Source: Rhodococcus sp. 14-2483-1-2
GTDB lineage: Bacteria > Actinomycetota > Actinomycetes > Mycobacteriales > Mycobacteriaceae
Assembly: GCF_002259405.1 (NCBI RefSeq)
Contig: NZ_NPFW01000020.1
Span: forward strand, 124,001 to 188,000
DNA length: 64,000 nt
Direction: 5' to 3'
In this document: positions 62,670 to 64,000 of the stretch, piece by piece
Layout: the number at the start of each line of letters is the position of its first letter
Numbering within the stretch: position 1 is the stretch's first letter
Made by a program: the position numbers and the translations under genes
The notes under the pieces: generated by a model
The model's input: only the letters and a program-made list of their open reading frames with translations
Database searches by the model: none
Told to the model about the DNA's origin: nothing

Positions 62670-62689
62670 GTAGACCATTACTGGTATTC
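62670..62689. promoter_or_regulatory. HutC/GntR-type operator before the amine oxidase operon
   Basis: ACCATTACTGGT with GTAGACC on the left and GGTATTC on the right repeats the site at 59296. It lies 44 bases upstream of the first gene of the oxidase operon. Confidence 0.7.
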
Positions 62690-62726
62690 GCAGGTCGCGT
62701 GAGGAACGTGTAACTCACCGAACGGA

Positions 62727-64000
62727 TCAGACCAGCTCGATGACCTCCAAAGCACCGTCGGCATGCGAACTCCGCAGTCGCTTCTTGTCGTATTTGCCGA
62801 CGCTGGTTTTCGGGACCTCGTCGATGAACGTCCATCGCTCCGGCAGCTGCCAATGCGCCACGCGGCTGTCGAGGAACTCCTTCAGTTCTTCGGCTGTCAC
62901 CGATGCACCCTCGCGGACGACAACGGCCACCAGAGGCCGCTCGTCCCACTTCGGATCGGGCACACCGATCACCGCGGCCTCGCGAACGGCCGGATGTCCC
63001 ATCACCTGGTTCTCGAGCTCGACCGAGGAGATCCATTCGCCACCGGACTTGATGATGTCCTTGGAGCGATCGGTCAGTCGTAGGTAGCCGCCCTCGGAGA
63101 TGGTGCCCACGTCACCCGTCCGCAGCCAGCCGTCGTCGAACTTGTCGTCCGCATCGGCGCGGTAGTAGCTGCCGGTGATCCATGGGCCACGCACCTCGAG
63201 TTCGCCGACGGTCTTGCCGTCCCACGGCAACACCTCACCGGCATCGCCGACGAGTCGTGCTCGCACTCCGGCAACGAACCGTCCTTGCGTGCAGCGCAAG
63301 TCGAACTCGTCCTCCGGGGACAGGCCGGCATCGGGCTTGCCGGACGTGCCGAGAGGCGAGGTCTCGGTCATGCCCCACGCCTGGGAGATGTGCACGCCGT
63401 ACTTCTCGTGGAACGCCCGCATCAAACTCGGTGGACACGCCGCACCGCCGACCACCACGTCACGCAGACTCGACAGATCCGCCGGGTGCTCGTCGAGGTG
63501 AGCGAGCAGGGCCTGCCAGATCGTCGGAACCGCGGCCGCCGCCGTCGGCCGCAGTGTCGACATCATCTCCGACAACGGAGCCGGCTGCAAAAACCTGTCG
63601 GGCATGATCAGCGACGCACCGACCATCAGCGCGGCATAGGGCAAGCCCCACGACATCGCGTGGAACATCGGCACGATGGCCAAGACCTTGTCGGACTGCG
63701 CAATCGCCATCGCGTCGGTCATGCAGGCCTGCATCGAATGCAGGTAGATCGAGCGATGCGAATACACGACCCCCTTGGGGTCACCGGTGGTGCCCGAGGT
63801 GTAACACATTGCGGCAGCGGATCGTTCGTCGAGCTCGGGCCAGTCGAACTCCTCGGGCTGACCCGCCAGCAGGTCCTCGTAGCCCAGTACTTCGATGCCG
63901 TCGGGTGCGGTGACCTGCGCCGGGTCGACGCCGACGACGATGAGGTGCCGCACGGTCTCGAACGTCGGCAGCAGGGGCGTCAGCAGAGGGAGCAGACTCG
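62727..64000 (-). CDS. Acyl-CoA synthetase (AMP-binding), N-terminus beyond the window
   Basis: The minus-strand frame stays open to the right edge of the window (reading LLPLLTPLLPTFETVRHLIV at the edge), so the true start is outside. Motifs: CYTSGTTGDPKGVVYSH (P-loop), AWGMTETSPLG, DGWLRTGDVG, and SKDIIKSGGEWISSVELE with the C-terminal Lys in KTSVGKYDKK. It activates a carboxylic acid to acyl-CoA; the closest build is medium-chain FadD-like ligases. It ends 38 bases upstream of the oxidase operator and is probably separate from that operon. Confidence 0.9.
   Translation of the reverse strand, partial: SLLPLLTPLLPTFETVRHLIVVGVDPAQVTAPDGIEVLGYEDLLAGQPEEFDWPELDERSAAAMCYTSGTTGDPKGVVYSHRSIYLHSMQACMTDAMAIAQSDKVLAIVPMFHAMSWGLPYAALMVGASLIMPDRFLQPAPLSEMMSTLRPTAAAAVPTIWQALLAHLDEHPADLSSLRDVVVGGAACPPSLMRAFHEKYGVHISQAWGMTETSPLGTSGKPDAGLSPEDEFDLRCTQGRFVAGVRARLVGDAGEVLPWDGKTVGELEVRGPWITGSYYRADADDKFDDGWLRTGDVGTISEGGYLRLTDRSKDIIKSGGEWISSVELENQVMGHPAVREAAVIGVPDPKWDERPLVAVVVREGASVTAEELKEFLDSRVAHWQLPERWTFIDEVPKTSVGKYDKKRLRSSHADGALEVIELV

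Overview
This is a high-GC actinobacterial chromosome segment, most likely Rhodococcus or a close Nocardiaceae relative (an inference from codon use and gene content; no rRNA or tRNA gene is present to confirm it). It is a dense catabolic region that carries two AT-richer accessory patches.

Left patch (1-4740): a protein with a PD-(D/E)XK-like motif that runs off the left edge, then a two-gene minus-strand unit of a DUF262 protein and a PIN-like nuclease, a probable anti-phage or nucleic-acid-restricting pair. A scrambled LysR regulator (5007-5494) follows.

Region 5532-27655 appears to be one regulon for an unidentified, probably nitrogen-containing substrate. It holds an SsuABC/TauABC-type ABC importer, an amidase, HyuA/HyuB-type ATP-dependent hydrolase subunits, a FadR-type GntR regulator, and an operon of MaoC hydratase, CoA transferase, MmgE/PrpD protein, acyl-CoA dehydrogenase and CitE-like lyase. 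The same promoter-operator module (a -35 TTGACG followed by a TAAACAT/ATGTTTA palindrome) lies before the transporter and before the CoA operon, and a diverged copy lies before hyuA. The importer/amidase block was once duplicated. The left copy kept the transporter but only the amidase tail; the right copy kept the amidase but only decayed permease and ATPase pseudogenes. Between the copies sits a second foreign patch (9783-14770): an Mrr-nuclease/NACHT STAND protein divergent from a CD-NTase-like gene, an unknown gene and a small membrane protein. This is the best candidate for an undescribed defence system.

Region 27789-35587 is a minus-strand mevalonate or 3-hydroxy-3-methylglutarate degradation cluster: PucR/CdaR-type regulator, class II HMG-CoA reductase, HMG-CoA lyase, MHS-type transporter, CoA transferase and hot-dog hydratase.

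Region 35713-44087 holds an NMT1-type ABC importer, a LacI repressor and a four-gene operon (Gfo/Idh dehydrogenase, DUF993, sugar-phosphate-isomerase-like protein, glycerate kinase). A LacI-type palindrome occurs before both operons and ties them together.

Region 44143-49905 contains two small genes of unknown function, a DEDDh exonuclease-BRCT-TerD fusion, a divergent MFS exporter/TetR pair and a small secreted protein.

Region 49914-64000 is a nine-gene operon: inositol-monophosphatase-like phosphatase, DUF3311 protein, sodium:solute symporter, M20 carbamoylase, SDR, amidase, two APH/choline-kinase-like kinases and a class III PLP enzyme resembling ethanolamine-phosphate phospho-lyase. A HutC-type GntR regulator is divergent from it. 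A matching operator recurs before a membrane protein/copper amine oxidase operon. An acyl-CoA synthetase runs off the right edge.
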